Shown: positions 11,831-24,015, numbered from the stretch's first letter. The stretch: DNA of 64,000 nt from Hermatobates lingyangjiaoensis (GCA_026182355.1 JAPFBL010001617.1:8309001-8373000), one strand, 5' to 3'. The notes: generated by a model not told the origin, from the letters alone. Made by a program: numbers and translations.

Positions 11831-11838
<8 letters not shown>
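11595..11838 (+). repeat. PLE1 3' pseudo-LTR
   Basis: Near-identical to 9010-9215, including the first ~60 codons of the open frame, which here runs straight into the microsatellite (IYIYIY). It ends after TTTACGAAT. Confidence 0.85.
11638..11684 (+). ncRNA. Hammerhead ribozyme, PLE1 3' pseudo-LTR
   Basis: CTGATGA at 11646-11652. Helix II, GAAAC, ACATGT and GTC are as in the 5' copy. Two direct ribozymes flank the element, which would let a tandem transcript be cut into unit-length RNA. Confidence 0.75.

Positions 11839-11862
<24 letters not shown>
11834..11862. repeat. (TA)n microsatellite at PLE1 right end
   Basis: TA repeat directly following the truncated pseudo-LTR. It matches the tract at the left end. 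Confidence 0.9.
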
Positions 11863-11864
<2 letters not shown>

Positions 11865-12000
11865 AGAAAAAAATATAAGTAATTAGCCAGTTTTACATAC
11901 TCAAATAAAATTCAAAGCCATCTTCTCAGTATAATTCAAAAATGTTATAGCTGGAAGCTCTAATTTTTTGTAAATAATAAATATGATCTATTAGACTACA

Positions 12001-12075
12001 ATCTCTATATATAAAGTTCGTAAGTTTGTTTGTTCACCCATTTTCCGTGGAGATAGGTACCTGAAATTTAATATA
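12001..12075 (+). repeat. Possible Helitron-like 5' terminus
   Basis: TCTCTATATATAAAGTTCG followed by a TTTGTTTGTTC run and CCGTGGAGATAGG resembles the 5' ends of many insect Helitrons (TCTCTATATATA...). No matching 3' hairpin plus CTRR end was located, so this is a weak call. Confidence 0.3.
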
Positions 12076-12214
12076 TATTATTTATTACCTGAATAATGTT
12101 AAATAAAAGAAAATTATTACTATATTCCCAAAATTGTAGCCGGGATAGCAAGTGTCTTTGGTGTTCGCCGATGACAGTAGTGTAAAGGTATTATATATAA
12201 ATATAACAAACAAA

Positions 12215-12915
12215 TGTTTTTTTATGATTACTATACTTTACTTATAGTAAAGCAAAAATGTATACAAATGAAAACAAATCCGACAAGTACAGCAGGTGAT
12301 CATTATTAATTCAAAATGTATTTTCAGATTATAAAATTAATTAATAATTTAATTTTTAATTATTTTTTTTAATTATTACTCATAATACTGGCTTTGCAAT
12401 AATCGGATTATAATTTTTTTTAAAAATTGCAAACTTCATGTTCAATTTTTTGGCAAAATTTTACTGTTCTCTAGTTAGCAGTATAGAGTTAATTTTTTTT
12501 TTTGAAATCATAAAATGTAGCATAAAGATTTCGATGATCATAAGTTAATTTTTAGATTTTACCAAAAAAAAAAAACATCTTTCCAGTTGTTTTAAAAATC
12601 TGTCGATTTTTTCACTTATTGCTTTTGTAACTTCTATGATGAGACTATAGTTTCAAGGTTCTAGAGTTATTTGTTTAGGAGAAAAAAATGTCTAATAAAA
12701 CCCATTATTTTTGTGTAAAATATAGATCGGATCCATCAAGCTTTGTGGAGTGTAACGTGGTAACAAACTTTTGGACACATACCAACCCACACACACACAC
12801 AAACATCATCGAAAAAATGTCAAAAAAAGTACCTTGGAGACCTCAAGTATGTAAATCTACCAAAAACTCGAAATCGAATTTCTTCATGATCACTATACTT
12901 TACTTATAGCAACGT
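12215..12915 (-). repeat. Dispersed repeat RepA, minus-strand copy
   Basis: The minus reading contains the phrases seen at 19900-20080 and 48290-48500: GATG..GTTTGTGTGTGTG, TATGTGTCCAAA, GTTACCACGTTACACTCCAC and ATATTTTACACAAAAAT. Both ends show the palindromic CTTTACTTATAGTAAAG motif or a derivative (12232-12248 and 12888-12904). Confidence 0.6.
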
Positions 12916-12919
12916 AAAC

Positions 12920-14349
12920 AAAACTTGTATGTTCTGTGAAAATATACCTGAAATGGAACTGGTGAGTGAGTATAACAACTGATGGAGCTCCTGCTGTCTG
13001 TTAAAGGAATGCTATTCTTGAGGAAGAAAAAGAGCTTTCCATAATTTATTTTATACCCTTCTGGCTGGAATTGTAGAGGGTAATTTCATCTATGCTTACT
13101 ATAATCCTTTGCCCCTCTGAGAGGAAACTTGACTCTTTACACTCTAACAAACCGAACACAACTTCGAAATAATTTCAAATTTCAGGTATCAGTTTTCTAA
13201 ACTCCTTCAAAACTTCAAGACGAAAAAACGTTGTCTTGAACCACCAGAATTTGTCAAATCCTCTTATTGAAAATTAATATTATCAACTACTCAACCTCTT
13301 TCAAAAAAAATTTAGAAATTATAAAGTTACTGTCCACTGATTTTCAAAACTGTTTGTTTAGTTGTTTCCAGTATTGTACATGGCTTTTAGATTTCAAAGA
13401 ATGATATCGACTTGTGTCCATACTGATCAATGTCTTAAGGTATTATATTTCACTTCTGTATAGTTTTTCAATTTTATCTTAATTAGGTATATCCTCAATT
13501 ATATCATATTAAAGTCTAACGCAAACAACCAACAGTTCAAGGTTTTCGAACCCGCGTTATCCAGTACTCTTATTAACTAAGTGACCTAGGCGGGGTTTTG
13601 TAAATTAGATATTTTAAGTGGCTATTGTCCTTCAAAAGAGGAGACATCAATTCTTGAATAAGTAAAGAAGTAGATCAATTTAAGTACACATGACTTTGTA
13701 CTTGAACTTGTACAAAAGTACTTTGTACTTAAGTACACGAAACTTTGTTATATGTTTATAGGAGGTGAATTCTTCTATTATAAAAATAAATATTTTAATT
13801 ATAATAATAAAAATAAGTGTCAATTAGTTTTCAGTAGGTGAATTCTCCCATCAATTTAGAGTGAAAACTGGAAATCATTGTCAGAGTTTCAGACTAATAA
13901 ACAATTAGAGCTATCATGGGAAACAGGATAACAGTTCCATTCTAACAAATGCTGGATCGATTCCAGCAATAAAACTACAGCAACAATATAGCAACATTAC
14001 TGCTAAATTACATAGAAATGTAGTTGCCAGATATATTAGATTAGATTAATACATGGTAAGCTGGAATATATTGTTTTTTTTTTGATACATTGATCTGAGA
14101 TTAGATTGTAAAAATCGATAACTAAACATGGTATGTTTTGAGCAGATAGCCCAACCATGCGTCAACAATGTGGCTACGCCAGTAAGTAGCTAGATAAGAT
14201 ATATTAAACAGTTTCAAATTTCAAGGGTCTCGACAAAAATTAACAACCAATAAAAATTTATAAAAAATTTAATATATTCACATATATAATTTTTAAAAAT
14301 CTTGTATCTTTATCACAATATAACTATATTCAACTCATATCACACGTTT
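12920..14349. other. Intergenic, one tRNA-like scrap
   Basis: AT-rich, no exon recognised. A tRNA-like promoter scrap at 13535-13600 is listed separately. A short tandem of TACAAAGT/GTACTT words lies around 13690-13745. Confidence 0.35.
13535..13600 (-). repeat. tRNA-derived SINE fragment (B-box)
   Basis: The minus strand reads GCCTAGGTCACTTAGTTAAT (weak A box CTTAGTTAATAAG) then GCGGGTTCGAAAACC, a B box with one extra base. The spacing of about 30 nt fits a tRNA head, but there is no acceptor-stem pairing, so a functional tRNA gene is unlikely. Confidence 0.35.
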
Positions 14350-16569
14350 TGCAAATTTTATTAGTTCTTCAGTTAATTGTATTTGTCTTAAGAAAAGCTT
14401 CGTATTGACAATTATGGACGAAAACCACTATAATTAAATTTATATAAAAAAATACATCTTACCCCAATTAAAGAAAAATATACAAACAACTTTACAGTAG
14501 GGTAAAACTGTACATTTTTGGTTAAATCAACAAATATATTATGAAATTTCCTCAAATGAAATACTTCCCTTAAGACTTATCAAGATGGGGACACGTGCAT
14601 GAGCCCACCTTTTACTGAAGAGTACTGCCGTACTCTTTTTTTTTTATAATTTTATAAGAGTACTTATAAATACTGATCATTAATTAATTACATTGTTGGA
14701 AAATTTAAAAAACTGGTTGATACTTGAAAAGTGTATTTCTTTGCTAACTACTTAAAAATGCACCAAATTAGCAAATTCAACACTTTTCAATTCAGCCCAT
14801 TAACTAAAGAACAAAACAGAATTAATCTCAATATATACTCGAAGGACATTTAAATAAAATTGCAGTACAAATTTTCCTTAATACAGGTAACTCAACTATT
14901 GAAAAATAAAGTGTATAGACTAAATAAACTATTTTTTTTATAATTTAATGTGGAAATCAAACTAGGAATGATACAGTAGATTAAAATATTACAAAAAAAA
15001 TTTAAAAAAGTACAAAGTTAATAATTCAATGGCATTATTAAAATATATAAAAGCACATACTACATTTAATCTACATTTAAAATTATGGATATTTACTCCA
15101 TTATAAATCAATTTGAAACAACAAATTTGTTGGCGAATTCAAGGAAGAAACACATCAATCAAAATGATTCCCATTAAAAAAATTAAATCAGATTATCCCA
15201 GGATAATAAAACACATATATTTTTAACTATGAAAAGTAAATATTATACGCGAATATAATTGGTTTCTTGAAGAAAAAAAAAAAAGAAAACAGGTCACTTA
15301 GTGATAAATACTCAGAAGAGTGCAGAAATGAATAATCTCAACCAAACTTCTTAGGATGATAACAAACATCTCTCCCCAATAATTAACAATGATTGTCCAC
15401 ATTTAATATAAGAACACTCCATTAAGGATATATTTAATTCAGTCAGGGTAGTTCTGACATATACTAAACATCAAATTTTAGTTTGTAATGTTATAAAAAT
15501 TACGCTTATGCACAGTAATAAATTCACAGCTCAAAGTTAGTGCAAGTATATATTCACAGAAAACTGTTTGCAGCATTTTCTCTGCAACAGGTTTCAGTGA
15601 AATGTTTAAAAACCCCTCAGAATGGTAAGCGAACATTGTTAGAGATATATTTGATTAATACATATAAACCATGAAGCTTCTGTATAATATTAGCCAAGTA
15701 ATTATTACATCACAGGAATAGTTTGTCAAATTGTACGTTAACTCAGCTATATTATAATTTTGATTAAAATACAATCACATGTCGTTCTAAAAGGCAATTC
15801 ATACAAATAAATACTCCTGGCAAATAAATTTGCGTAGCACTAATATCAATAAATGGTTCTACCTCACAATCTCTGACGAAATTGTCTTCAGACAATTTTC
15901 AGTAATTTCTTTTCAGTTATAAAATCCCATTATAAAGATTATTGTGACTTTTCCTTAAACTAATACACTACTTGATTTCAGTATTAAGAAAGGCATAAAT
16001 ATTCAACTGTAATGGTAACTACATTATTGCAGAAGAAAAATTAAACCCCTATAAAGCATTAAATAAATGAACTACTAAAAATTTTGTATATCTGTGAGAG
16101 TTGGTGAAACAATTAACTTCCCTTATATAAACTTAACACACAATGTAATAAATCATTTATACATGCTTAAAGTACACTATATTACGACTAGAAATAAAAG
16201 TTTAAACACACAGACAAATAGAGTGTACCAGGACTGAACGTGGTTAACCTTAAGTTCTACTGAATTACTTCAATATATTTCTTATTTTTAAAAGAGCACA
16301 TCTTTACATAAGCTACTGAATTCATTCAGTATTCGTATTACTAAAAATAACAGTTATGACATTTTCATAACAATATAAAATTGTACTCTTTTTTAGTAAG
16401 GCTGTTAATTTCCTTGCTCCCACTGATGGTAAGCAAAACGGAAAGGAAAAGCATTCAGAAGGTATTAGCAACAGCACTGAGAAAAGTTCTGTAATTCACA
16501 GGCTACTAGAATGGAAATAATGAAAGACCAATACATTAGAAAACGTAAAATTGACAATATTCCACAATC
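14350..16569 (-). other. Probable long Jun 3' UTR and flank
   Basis: About 2.2 kb directly downstream of the Jun stop with no transposon-like sequence, in contrast to most of the window. It has many ATTTA-like pentamers on the minus strand, and an AATAAA on the minus strand near 14355-14360 could end the transcript. Long AU-rich 3' UTRs are usual for Jun mRNAs. Extent is inferred, not shown. Confidence 0.35.
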
Positions 16570-17409
16570 CTATGTAGATTGAGGCTGCATAACTATTATC
16601 TGACAGCCACTGTTAACATGTTCCATTACTTGTTCCTTAAGCTGATAAACCTGATCTTTTAACTTCATTACAATTCCTGTTAACTCTGAATTCTCTGCCT
16701 TAAGTAGTTTTACTTTTTCTTCCAGTTTTGCAATTCTTTCCAATTTTCGTCTCCTGCATTTCGATGCAGCCAGCCGGTTTCGTTGTCTCTTCCTTTCCAG
16801 TTTAATTCTCTCTTGATCATCCATGTCTATGGGTGATACAGGAGGAGAAGAGCTTAAATTGGGAACAGTTTGGGGTTCATCCTTGACTACAGTTGCCTCA
16901 GAAAGTGACATCACAAAGCCAAGGCTTGTAGCAGTGGATATAGGAGGATAATGGGTATTTTCTAGGCTTATATATGTAGGGCCACTACTTCCTTTAACAC
17001 TGCTACTGCTATTACAACTCTCACTACTACCTGACCGTTCCATTTGCGACGAATTACCCTGTGAAGAGTCACCACTGTGATGAAGCTCGTTTAGAGCATC
17101 TTCAAATCCTCGAGAGAAAATTTCTTGTTCCTCAGTAACATTTTTTGGAAACAGAATTTGAGTAGTAGGGGTTGGTGTAGATGTGATGCCACTTTGATGA
17201 TCTATGATAAGTTTTTCCAGTTCAGGTGAACCAAGTTTGAGCATATTCAAATCGGGAGAAGACAAAACAGGGGCAGCATTTATAGATGTTATGATTTTCG
17301 GTCGCTTAGCTGAACCACTCAAATCCAATGTCATACTTCTTTTAAGGTGATTTGCATCTCTAGATCCACCTAGTCCATAAGACTGTTCATCGTAAAATGT
17401 TGTCTCCAT
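16570..17409 (-). CDS. Jra: Transcription factor Jun (AP-1 subunit), single exon
   Basis: 279 codons in one exon, as for Jun genes of Drosophila and vertebrates. Residues 22-32 ([11 protein letters not shown]) form the delta/JNK-docking region. [19 protein letters not shown] (50-68) carries the two JNK sites (Ser51 and Ser61, equivalent to human Ser63 and Ser73), and STPTPTT near 77-83 carries the Thr pair. A Ser-rich linker (about 110-140) follows, then the bZIP: basic region [20 protein letters not shown] with the invariant Asn and Arg, and a leucine zipper from about 223 ([19 protein letters not shown]...). The C-terminus ends [10 protein letters not shown]. The start context ACTATGG has a purine at -3. 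The protein dimerises with Fos or itself, binds TGAGTCA sites in the nucleus and is activated by JNK signalling. No lesion seen. Confidence 0.97.
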   Translation of the reverse strand: METTFYDEQSYGLGGSRDANHLKRSMTLDLSGSAKRPKIITSINAAPVLSSPDLNMLKLGSPELEKLIIDHQSGITSTPTPTTQILFPKNVTEEQEIFSRGFEDALNELHHSGDSSQGNSSQMERSGSSESCNSSSSVKGSSGPTYISLENTHYPPISTATSLGFVMSLSEATVVKDEPQTVPNLSSSPPVSPIDMDDQERIKLERKRQRNRLAASKCRRRKLERIAKLEEKVKLLKAENSELTGIVMKLKDQVYQLKEQVMEHVNSGCQIIVMQPQST

Positions 17410-17614
17410 AGTGTAGGTACTATATCATAACACAATGAAAATTAGAACAATACGAAAATTGGAAAGGGAACTTTTCGAAGCATCAAACGTATCAGCCACA
17501 ATCACCCACGACACACCCGAGAGCAAAACTGAAACTGAACTACACCTTCCATTACTACATTCAGCTTTTCCGCATTACTCACCACCTTCTAAAAATAGTT
17601 GGAACCTCATTTCC

Positions 17615-17650
17615 TACCATTCTGATTGGTTGAAGATGACGACATCACAA
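17615..17650 (-). promoter_or_regulatory. Candidate Jun promoter: CCAAT box plus AP-1/CRE-like site
   Basis: About 215-240 bp upstream of the Jun start codon, the minus strand has CCAAT (ATTGG on plus at 17625-17629), and just beyond it TGACGACATCA on plus (17637-17647), a stretched TGACATCA. The vertebrate JUN promoter pairs a CCAAT box with a TGACATCA autoregulatory site; the similarity is suggestive only. Confidence 0.4.
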
Positions 17651-17899
17651 TCCCCACTCTATTCAACCTTATAGCGCATGCCCAACCCTCAGGCAGCTGT
17701 GTACTGGGAATTCCATTCCACTTAAAAAAATTGTGCTTAAAACCAAATAAAACAGTGAAAAATTGCAACCACTTCTTATTATTTAATATTATAAAATGAA
17801 CTGATGTTTTTCTAGGTAGTATATGTGGGAGAGATTTTACTTTTAATAAATATAAAACGTGGAACATAGTAAGTAACCTTCGTAATGGAAAGGTCACGT

Positions 17900-19455
17900 A
17901 TATCCGTTGGTATTATACATCTGCATCAAATCATTGAAAAATCTTATGAATAATGAACTTTGATATTCTATGAAAGTATTGATCTTGAATATTAAATTCA
18001 CTACATACTGACGTTTAATTTGCACTAGTCATTCAAATGAATGTGTTTAAATGAACCCGTTTGTCAAAAGCGTTCACTATTTTTTTCGAAGTAACTATCC
18101 TTACGACGCAAAAAATGAGCTAGCATAGCCTCTCATCAATTTCTTCACACTTGCAGATGACCTCCCAAATTAGGGTTTACAAAACACATCAGACAGAAAC
18201 TGAATTACCCTGAAAAGTCAACAGTTATGAAAATCCTCATATACAATAACAACTAAAATCGTTGTAAGGGTTAAATTTGATGTTTCATATGAGTGCAACA
18301 ATTGGTCCATGGTTTATTTTAGCTAGGATGCATTAAATGTATTATACATATTATATGTAATAATATGAATAACAAGTTATACCATTGTATTAGTATAATT
18401 GACACATTTTTAATTAATTAATAAAATTAATTAATTAATAATAATTTAATTTATTATATTAATCCTGCAAAGTTTGTGAATTTACAGAATTAAGTAATAC
18501 TTACTTAAGCAATATTATACTTTTAATTCGAAAATATTTGATAGAATTTAAATGTAGGTCCCATTCTTACAGTGATAAAAGGTAGAGTACCATTAACTCA
18601 GAAACCCAAAACAAATATATAAATTCCACTTTCTATAGAATTATTTTTCTGTGGAAAAAAATAATAGTCTTAACATTTTTATTTTTGAATTGCAGATTAC
18701 GAGAACCGACAAGAGCATCATTACTGAATGTTGTCACTTAGATATCACTGGCACACGATACCGACTTCACTCACCTGAACAAAAAGTAATAATTACAATT
18801 ATTTTGACATTTTTTTTAACATACTGCTATACGTGTTTGTCATATCAGTATTGCCGAGTATCTAGACAAAATTTTAATTGAATCTGAATTAGTTAGAATT
18901 AAGAGATGAAATAAAAACGAATATTATTCATAATAATAGATATAAGGTTATCTATGAAATTATCATTATAAGTGCGAATTTAAAAAAAGAATAATTTTCG
19001 ATAATTGCTATTAATTGACTTATAATACTCAATTCAAACAGCAATTTAAACAATGAAACATTTTCAGATCTTAAAGTGAATAAGAATTAATTAAAACAGA
19101 TGGGTAAAACCTCTCTTACTGCAGATAAACCTCAAAATGTAGACATGGTAAATGGTAATTTTCACTTTTACAGGCAAATAAGAATCTTCGTAAGGGAACA
19201 CACACCTATCACAAGGAGAATTCGACAGAATTTGCCACAAAAAGTTTTAATAAAATAGAAAAATCTAGGTCTTAGAGGATTCACTTTGGATTGCTTCTAG
19301 AATATAAATCGAGCTCCTGATAGACGTCTTCAAATCGATTAATCAGCAGTGACATATAATTAAATTAATCTACAAACTATAAAATACATTACAGCAATCT
19401 TATTGAAGAATAATTATTTTAAGTATTGGATATACAACCATTTAAATTGTGTACA
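17900..19455. other. AT-rich intergenic, nothing recognised
   Basis: It includes a TTAATTAA-rich patch around 18410-18460. No exon, RNA gene or identifiable transposon was seen. Confidence 0.35.
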
Positions 19456-19459
19456 CTAA

Positions 19460-19830
19460 AGATTGTCTTCAGGGAGGTGTGTTGACGCTCGTGCTATACT
19501 AATTAGTTGTGGGCGACCTACTGGATACTCAAAATAATGATGGTTATGATACGAAAGAATACGCAGGTGACCTTGTTAATAAAAGTAAAGGATTACTTCA
19601 TTTTACTGCCTTTCAGATTAAGCAAAATCCTCCCAAATTGTTGAAGAAAAGATAAAGGAGATAGGTGTGGATATAAATCTACGTTAAACGGTCCTTACAC
19701 TTGTTTTAAAGAAAACAACATGAATAGCGAACTATCAAAGTTACGTACATATTTTGGAAGTTCTTTAGATAAAATACTAAATAAGAGGAGTCATATAACA
19801 AATACACCAGCTAAGAGAACAAAGTGATGT
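19460..19830 (+). pseudogene. LINE RT fragment, plus strand
   Basis: LQGGVLTLVLY, LVVGDLLDTQNNDGYDTKEYAGDLV and then ILLKK..WI-like remnants match the end of the RT palm (PQGGVLSPLLW, then YADD, here YAGD) followed by the thumb block seen at 2046-2333. The second catalytic Asp pair is broken (AGD), and stops are frequent. Same family as the 2-5.6 kb fragments. Confidence 0.5.
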
Positions 19831-19894
19831 TCTGATGTAAGGGACTATTTCGTAGAATATGGGGTCCTCACATGAAATTTTCATTTCAATTTTA

Positions 19895-22045
19895 CAGCAC
19901 TATTATTATTGCTATGGTAAAACCATATGTTTTGATGCTCAAGAAGTCGTTTTGTGACGTTTTTTCGATGATGTCTGTGAGTGTGTGGGTGGGTGAATAT
20001 GTATCCAAAGTTTGGGGACACGCTACGGTCCAGAATCTTTGATGGATCAAGTTGATATTTTACACAAAAATGGGCCTCATAGTGTAGATGAAGCCCTATT
20101 ATTTGGGAGCAATTATGGATGACGGGAAAGTCACTCTTTTTGCCAAAAAGCTGTTTTTAGACTATGTTTTTTCTCCTGAACTACTAATAAGTATATTTGA
20201 CTTATAATTCAATCTGAAAGCTTGCGAGAGCGATACAAGCCATACTGTTTAACGGATCAAATGAAGCTATACCTAAAAATAGAACATTTTGACGCGAATG
20301 AATTGTGATATTTTTTTTCAAAATTGCATATACCAAAAGGGCATTACAACACATTTTCTGTTTTCAGAAAATGTTTTTTGACGCTAAACGTTTCATTAAA
20401 AAAAAAAATGAAATTTTGCCCAAAAAAGAAACAAAAATTAACAATTTGTAAAAAACATTATAACAGTTATTAATAATTTCAATTATGGCAAAGAGCAATA
20501 ACGCTATAAAAACTCATTGTTTATACTAGATCAACGGATCACCTACTATACTTGTCGAATTCATTGATATTTATTTACATTGTTTACATTGACTTCGAAA
20601 TTCTTTAACTCAATCCATTGAAATAAAATTGATGTTTAGAAGTATGATGGAAAAATTTATATAATTTATGACTTATATGAGATTTCCTCAATAACGAGGA
20701 GTTATGTTTGTGACAAATATCCGGTTTTTAACTGTTCTAGTCTAATAGTTCATATTTATTATTTTCAAAAATTAAAAGAGCCCAGCTATAAAAGTTTTAA
20801 ATTATACTGAATAGCCAGCTTTGACTTTGATTTGAGTATGTTACTGCTTAATTACTAATATATTTTTTCTCAATATACATTTACTGTAACCTTATAACAG
20901 AGTACAGCACGCAGGAAAAAGATCGCGCAAGCTCAGAGTAAATTGGTATACATGATTTTGGGCAAATGGAAAGAAATGTAATTTTTATTAAATACCAGGA
21001 ATGCATAAAATTTCTAGTATAATAATTCTATAAAATATTAAAAAAACATAATTCAAAATTGAAAAATTCTTTGATGAATAATAAATGGAATTATTCTACA
21101 TCTTAAATTAAAAATTACCTTTAAACGACATTTTTTGTTAGATGTTTCTTACATATTTCAGACAAAATAGGAATATTTTCAAGGTTTAAATGGGAAAATT
21201 TGTCTCAAATATTCAAACTAGAATAGGGTTGGGCAACCTTTTTGAGAGTGCGTGCCAAAATCAGCCAAGTCTGACACAAACTTTTTCCACGTGCTTAAGA
21301 ACTTTTTAAACGAAAAAATAATAAATTACTTCAGCGCAGTAAAACATAGTATAAACAAACAGAAAAAAAATGTATTTAACCTTCAGAAGTATACATTTCA
21401 ACAGCCTTTAAGCTTTTGTGACTTTAATAGAATACAACAGATAAGATTTTCTTGATACCTCTTTAGCTTCGTAGGGGTTAAACCTCTTCACCACCAGGAC
21501 ATACATATACTGTCATGTCATGAAAGCTTACACCACAAGGAAAGTAGTTTTTTTTTTTCTCTGTGCTTAGGGTAACATGTGCTTGCATCTGTGCTAAGGG
21601 TAACCTGTGCTCTTACGTGCCAGAGACAAGTCATCGGCGTGCCAAATTTGGCACGCGTGCCAGAGGTTGCCCTCCTCCTACCTAGAAGGAGTTCAGGTAA
21701 ACTATGTAAGAGATCCACTGGCTACTGGAACAATACCATGTTCTACTGTAGGAAATTATTTAGTAACAGGAAGTCTACTTTTTCGCCTTTCAAAAAAGGT
21801 TATTACTATTGTAGTTATACTAATGATATTATATGTATCAGTGGTGTGATATACAAAAATAAGCATATATATTGATAAGTGGATAAATTACTATCTGTAC
21901 TACCTGCAGGAATGAAAAACTAATAAACATCTCCCATTTAGACAATTATACGATACCTAAATAAAACATTATATATTATATATCCAAAAAGAATGATATT
22001 TTGTTGACCTATAGTAAAGTTGAGTGTAGGTCACTCCAAATTTGT
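19895..22045 (+). repeat. Dispersed repeat RepA, plus copy
   Basis: Ordered blocks are shared with 48300-50000: AAGTCGTTTTGTGACGTTTT, CACGCTACGGTCCAGAATCT, TTGACTTATAATTCA, a TCTAGTCTAATAGTTCATAT block (about 20735-20760), TTTTTTCTCAATATACATTTA (about 20865), TTATACTAATG (about 21815), GGATAAATTACTATCTG and CATCTCCCATTTAGAC, ending TATAGTAAAGTTGAGTGTAG. No protein of its own recognised; probably a non-autonomous element. An unrelated insertion sits near 21230-21690 (tandem GTAACCTGTGCTCTTACGTG-type words). Confidence 0.65.
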
Positions 22046-22362
22046 TTTTTTTTTATTATTTAAACCGTTCCCCTAGCGGGTGATAACGTCAGCCGATTAC
22101 CAGCTTTTTGTTTGATCGGTGATTCTACCGATTCTACATAGGGAGTCCTAAATTTTACCTAACTGAAGTGTATTTCGAGTAGAGATCTTTAACAAGTAAT
22201 GACATCGTACAGGCTCGGCACCGACGGTCCTTTACGAGGGACGACGTACTCAGTTCTATTCACTTCCCGCGTGAATAAATCGAGGACCAGGTAGGGATTG
22301 ATCCCCGGACTAGTAGCCCAGAGGCGAGTACGTTAACCACTGAGCTAACCTGGCCCCTTTAG
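22046..22362 (-). mobile_element. tRNA-headed SINE, near full length
   Basis: The minus strand starts at about 22362 with GGGGCCAGGTTAGCTCAGTGG: an acceptor-like GGCCAGGT pairing with ACCTGGTC about 70 nt later, a perfect A box TAGCTCAGTGG and a B box GGGATCAATCC. A unique body follows (CGTCGTCCC, ACCGTCGG, CCTGTACGATGTC, TAGGACTCCC) and ends in an A-rich tail (T-run on plus at 22046-22055). A second copy lies at 38266-38505. The head plus body plus poly(A) layout is that of a tRNA-derived SINE transcribed by RNA polymerase III. Confidence 0.8.
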
Positions 22363-22689
22363 TGGGTACATAGAAACAAGGAAATTTGGGAAATGAGCAC
22401 GTGGGACATTTGGAAAGGTTTTTGGAACGAAACAAAAAATTTACAGTCTCAATAATTTTTGCACTACACACCTGAGTTTTACAGGGGTGTAACGTACAAA
22501 TACATCAAGAAGAAAGCAGATAAATTGGTATCTAAAAACAACTGGACGTAATGAGGTTTAAAAAGCTCCCAAACGATCTTACATTTGTATGAGAATGCTA
22601 AATCTTTAAAGAAAGTTTAAAACTATATGTAGAATATCTATTTGGAATTTGTTTCCTTAACTATTACTTATAAAAACTGTAGCTAACAT

Positions 22690-22880
22690 GCGGAGAATGC
22701 ATACTCTTTGTCTAGAAGAGCTGGGAACTTTTGATCACATTCTATCTGAATGCGAGGCAATCGCCTAAGAGAGGATAAAGATTTTTGGCAAACTTTACCT
22801 GAAACCAATAGAAGTGAGGGGTTTTTCTCTGGTGACATTCATGTGGTTAAATAAAGAGCTTAAAATCTGGAGCTAAATTT
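22690..22880 (+). pseudogene. LINE C-terminal fragment
   Basis: Reads MRRMHTLCLEELGTFDHILS then ECEAIA, a stop, ERIKIFGKLYLKPIEVRGFS. It is the post-RNase-H tail of an R1/LOA-like ORF2 (a Cys/His knuckle followed by the ECPAL..RR..hG block). The same block occurs inverted at 3640-3800. Confidence 0.5.
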
Positions 22881-23589
22881 AGAAACAACAGTGGCATTCA
22901 CAATATGACAGACATTGCCGCTGAGCACATGAGTCCGATGATATTCAAGTTCTTAGCCTTATTGATCAGTTACAAGCCATATTAATCAATGATTTCAAGT
23001 TTCTTATAACTGATAATATTACTATTGCCACATGTGAATAAACGATACATCATTGGTTATGTATGAGTTTGATATTAAATTCTGCTTAACAACAATAATC
23101 AATTGGTTGTCAACGAGTTTTATGTTATGTTTAAGTTTAGTAAAGTTGAGGCATAAAAAATAACTTCAAATTTTTTTGATAAAATTTAATTGTTCTGTAG
23201 GTTGTTGTTTATAATAGAACGTACGATAGCACCTTTCGTTTGGCTCTTCCTAACTGTAACTCAGATGGATTTCTTCCAGTAATAGACTCGTCTACTGCCT
23301 CATTTACAGTACTTTTTTTCATTTACCGATTCAAAAAATGTTTTCAGCTGGTCCGAAAAATAAGGCAGTAGTGTCACAATATTGGCTAGTATTCTGAGGG
23401 AAACTTGTAATAAAAGGTGATTGGTCCTATTACAAAAGCTTTCTTCATCATATGAACTGTATAAATAAGCTCAAGCCGTTGCAGCCTTCATCATTTCTAG
23501 GACTAACAAGTTGAGCGAATGACAGATTACAGGAATTACATTGATGAGGTATTCATTGTCACAATCGAAGTGCTTCATATTTTAAGAAA

Positions 23590-24015
23590 AAACTTCCGAC
23601 GATGACTGCATGGGAAGTAGCAGCCTAGGATTGTATGATTTGGTTTTGAGTATTAAAAATGTAGTCAGATAAGCAGTCGACAATGTTGGTACACGAAGTG
23701 GTAGAATACGATTATACGCTTTAGTTTTGAGATTACCAAATTTATTTAATACTGTCGACGATGTCTGTAGGAAATGTGGCAGCCTAGGATTGATTATATG
23801 GTTTAGTTTTGAGATTTCCAAATGTAGGCAGTAATGTTAACGATTTCTGTATGGCAAGTTGAATCCTACGATTACTTGATTCAGTTTTGAGGTTTAAACA
23901 TGTATAAAACACTCAAAATTCTGTTTGCGATGTAGTATCCTATTATTATATGCTATGGTTTCGAGATATCAAATGAGACAATACTGCTAACAATATCCGT
24001 ATCGGAATAGGCAGT
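23590..24015 (+). repeat. Degenerate ~80-bp tandem repeat, about five units
   Basis: Recurring ordered words roughly every 75-85 bp: GGCAGCCTAGGATTG..ATGGTTTAGTTTTGAGATT..CCAAAT..AATACTGTCGACGATGTCTG. They are seen beginning near 23615, 23690, 23775, 23855 and 23935. Units have drifted considerably. I know of no name for it. Confidence 0.6.

Larger units (their letters stand above)
8748..11838 (+). mobile_element. Penelope-like element PLE1 with pseudo-LTRs and hammerheads
   Basis: The layout is an inverted terminal repeat piece (8748-8945), a forward copy of the same repeat (about 8998-9215), the coding region (9039-11569) and a 3' forward repeat (about 11595-11838). All three repeats carry the same hammerhead motif and the same start of the open frame (MLIIRNMSTI...). 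Both outer ends stop at the same base of the repeat (after TTTACGAAT), followed by (TA)n. Inverted upstream plus direct flanking repeats are the classical arrangement of Penelope pseudo-LTRs. The copy is dead (see coding entry). Confidence 0.88.

Noticed and set aside
22290..22362. tRNA gene
   Set aside because: A and B boxes and the acceptor stem are present, but the anticodon arm does not fold convincingly, and the head is followed by a conserved body with A-tail in two copies, so it is a SINE.
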